64,000 nucleotides of DNA, taken from NCBI RefSeq assembly GCF_002008365.1, contig NZ_MRDL01000047.1, forward strand, positions 1-64,000, given 5' to 3'. Origin of the DNA: Rhizobium leguminosarum bv. viciae USDA 2370. GTDB taxonomy: Bacteria; Pseudomonadota; Alphaproteobacteria; Rhizobiales; Rhizobiaceae. Shown here piece by piece: positions 62,282 through 64,000 of the stretch (its first letter is position 1; every line of letters starts with the position of its first letter). The position numbers and the translations under genes were made by a program. The notes under the pieces were generated by a model. That model saw only the letters and a program-made list of their open reading frames with translations. It had not been told where the DNA came from and made no database searches.

Positions 62282-62552
62282 AGCCTTTCCGGGTTAGATT
62301 GAAGCATTCTGCCGGAGCAGGTTTTCGTCAGGATCAAAGGCGATTGGCGACGGGCATACCCCAAGGTACGTCCGAGCCGATCGCCTTTGATCCTGGCGGA
62401 AAGATGCCCGGCCCTTCGGGTTGGCTGAAACGGGCCGGCTGATCGACCGGCCGGCTTGGCCGTAGAGCCGGGCTACGACGCGCGCCGGCCGGTCGACCAT
62501 CCGACTCCGTTTGAGCCAACAGAATGCTTCAATCTAACCCGGAAAGGCTCTA
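62279..62552. mobile_element. MITE-like element with perfect 33-bp terminal inverted repeats
   Basis: The element ends in perfect 33-base inverted repeats (left 62279-62311, right 62520-62552; each starts TAGAGCCTTTCCGGGTTAGA read inward). The outer TA at both ends suggests a TA target duplication, as for IS630/mariner-type MITEs. A second perfect 16-base inverted repeat pair lies inside (62329-62344 and 62380-62395), so the element folds strongly. It carries no transposase. Its left end supplies the stop codon of the PAS-GAF-GGDEF-EAL gene. Confidence 0.85.
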
Positions 62553-62553
62553 T

Positions 62554-62600
62554 TGCATGTCGCCCAAAAGTGTGCAGCGATTTTGGGAGAACGACATGCA
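62554..62600. repeat. Palindromic repeat of the TGCATGTCGCC type
   Basis: Another copy of the unit seen at 4879-4980 and 47709-47757. It directly follows the MITE-like element. Confidence 0.85.
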
Positions 62601-62613
62601 CAAAAGGAAACAT

Positions 62614-62654
62614 TGAAAGACGCCGCATCGATCAGGTCGATGCGGCGTCTTTCA
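62614..62654 (-). terminator. Strong hairpin terminator of the glycerophosphodiesterase gene
   Basis: Two perfect 18-base arms (TGAAAGACGCCGCATCGA and its complement) enclose a 5-base loop, 4 bases beyond the minus-strand stop at 62659. ATGTTTCC follows on the minus strand. Confidence 0.85.
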
Positions 62655-62658
62655 AGCT

Positions 62659-63652
62659 CTATTTCGCAAGCTTGCCGATCGCCTCGATCTCGTTCGTCCA
62701 TATGCCCGCCGCATAGTTTGGCGGCAGCCGCGCCAGTTGCGCGGGGTCATCGATGCCGGTGGAAAAATCGCTGCCGCGATAGGGACCGAGCACGAAGACC
62801 TCGGTCCCGGCATCCGCCATCCGGTTGAGAAAACGGTCCGGCCAGCCCCAGAGCCACGGGGCGATATTGATCGGCACCAGCATCATCGCATGTTTGCATT
62901 CGTCCGGCAGCAGGCCGGTCCAGCCATAGCCGACATAGCCGAACAGGCAGCCCTTCAGGCTCTTGCGCGAGGCGGTCTTGATATCGGGTGCCATCCGGCG
63001 CAGCACGTCGATCGGCTCGTCACCGCCATAGACGATGATCTCGGCCCGTCTTTCCTGGGAAAGTCCGTTGAGCACGGTGGCGAGCTTTTCGCCCTCGGAA
63101 GGATCGCGGCTCTTGACGTTGATGAGGAAGCGCCGATCCGGAAAGGTCGACAGCACCTCGGCAAGGGTCGGCATTATGCCGATGCCCCTGCCGCGAAAGG
63201 GAAAGGTCTTGCCGCCATCGGCGGTATAGCCATAGCCGATGTCGAGCCTCTTCATGTCAGCCATCGAATGCTCGCGGGTGACGCCATGCCCGTCGGTGCG
63301 GCAGTCGAGCGTCCAGTCGTGAAAGACGGCGAACTGCCCGTCCGTTGTCGGATGTACGTCGATCTCGACAATATCGGCGCCGGCCGCAAAGCCTGCCTGC
63401 ATCGACGGAAGTGTGTTTTCGAGATAATCGTGTTTCGGCGGCAGCATGCGGCTCGCCGTGCAGGTGTCGTTCTTGAGATCGGTTTCGTCGAAGCGTTGGG
63501 CGATGCCGCGATGGGCGAGCAGCACCGGTTTTCCCGGTCGGTGTTCGGCAATCAGGCTGGTATTGTTGAGGTAGATACCCGCCGCGACGACCGCGATTGC
63601 CGCCGCACAATAGAAAAACTTCCTGCCCAATGCTGATCCCCCTGGTTGCATC
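62659..63652 (-). CDS. Glycerophosphodiester phosphodiesterase-family protein
   Basis: A membrane-anchored or secreted protein of about 330 residues. A single N-terminal span (FFYCAAAIAVVAAGIYL) precedes the GDPD barrel. LLAHRG, the histidine-containing opening, is followed by EIDVHPTTDGQFAVFHDWTL, which carries the second histidine. It hydrolyses glycerophosphodiesters or a related substrate, possibly a wall or lipid polymer. ATG 63652 is used; a TTG at 63631 has a better ribosome site (AGGGGG) and may be the true start. Confidence 0.82.
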
Positions 63653-63745
63653 GCAAGGGCTAGAAAGCGATTCTGGTTGTTCTTGGGCTGTTTTCCGGCT
63701 TTTCTATGCCATCGGTCTATTCGCCGGACGGGAGCCTCATCGCTA

Positions 63746-64000
63746 TGGAACCACAAGACGACGAGCTCATCCATTTCGAGACGCATGGCGGCGCCCCATT
63801 GCCGCCGGCAGCAGTTGAAGGGCATGTCGCGCGCGACGGTGCCCGCATCTGGTATGCGTCCTACGGCGCAGGTCCCCCTGTCATTCTGCTGCATGGCGGC
63901 CTTGGTCACAGCGGCAACTGGGGCTATCAGGTCCCGGCACTGTTGCGCCGCGGCCGCCGCGTCGTGCTGATCGACAGCCGTGGCCATGGAAGAAGCACCC
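63746..64000 (+). CDS. Alpha/beta hydrolase, N-terminal part
   Basis: The gene runs off the window. MEPQDDELIHFETHGGAPLP is followed by VILLHGGLGHSGNWGYQVPA, the oxyanion-hole HG motif, and VVLIDSRGHGRST. This is the opening of an alpha/beta-hydrolase fold enzyme. The serine nucleophile and the rest of the triad lie beyond the end, so the substrate is unknown. Divergent from the GDPD gene, with about 90 bases between. Confidence 0.82.

Overview
The window looks like a Rhizobium-type alphaproteobacterium, close to R. etli or R. leguminosarum. The reasons are the GC-rich codon use, the betI-betB-betA and cysH-cysD-cysN operons, the R. etli-type zinc asparaginase, the small rhizobial proteins (DUF1515, DUF1488) and many rhizobial palindromic intergenic repeats. 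I found no rRNA, tRNA, CRISPR array, recognisable transposase, integrase or replication origin.

Layout. 1-3400 is accessory: the tail of an RTX protein, a frameshifted methyltransferase, a frameshifted SGNH hydrolase and a DUF1515 protein. 3650-8720 is a run of small, mostly unassigned genes with strong ribosome sites, around a pyridoxamine-phosphate-oxidase-like protein. 8860-15810 holds a DegP-type protease, a LacI regulator, two LysR regulators, an F420-oxidoreductase-like dehydrogenase and an NmrA-like protein. 16335-27152 is the largest coherent system: nine same-strand, tightly spaced genes encoding an ExoF-like export protein, four glycosyltransferases or likely glycosyltransferases, a 699-residue polytopic protein, a second membrane protein, a flippase and a secreted GH5 hydrolase. 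It looks like a dedicated surface or exopolysaccharide locus. I cannot match it to a named one.

27640-32210 holds a quinone oxidoreductase with a LysR regulator, a frameshifted GNAT acetyltransferase, a GFA protein and a peroxiredoxin-like protein. The peroxiredoxin-like gene sits between two copies of the cysN 3' end. 32617-36864 is sulfate assimilation (cysH, cysD, cysN) with a divergent Rrf2 regulator. 36970-38650 has a DUF6152-like and membrane protein pair and a ParE-type toxin-antitoxin pair. 38651-42488 is betIBA (choline to glycine betaine) with a palindromic operator and a TTG start for betI.

42626-50140 holds an HdeD-like protein, an orphan ParD-like antitoxin, an EAL-CBS-GGDEF protein, an oxidoreductase, a methyltransferase, a repeat cluster, and an MFS transporter divergent from a SufR-like regulator. 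50165-57594 carries a second MFS transporter, the asparaginase, membrane proteins, a DeoR regulator, a deoxyribosyltransferase-like protein, a glutathione S-transferase, an MmcQ protein and a GcvA-like LysR regulator. 57598-64000 has another glutathione S-transferase, a Tat-exported beta-helix protein, a PAS-GAF-GGDEF-EAL protein, a MITE-like element with perfect 33-bp inverted ends, a glycerophosphodiesterase-family protein and a truncated alpha/beta hydrolase.

Repeats shape several genes. A palindromic element is translated inside the DUF6152-like gene, one repeat supplies the last codons of an EAL-GGDEF gene, and the MITE end supplies the stop codon of the other.
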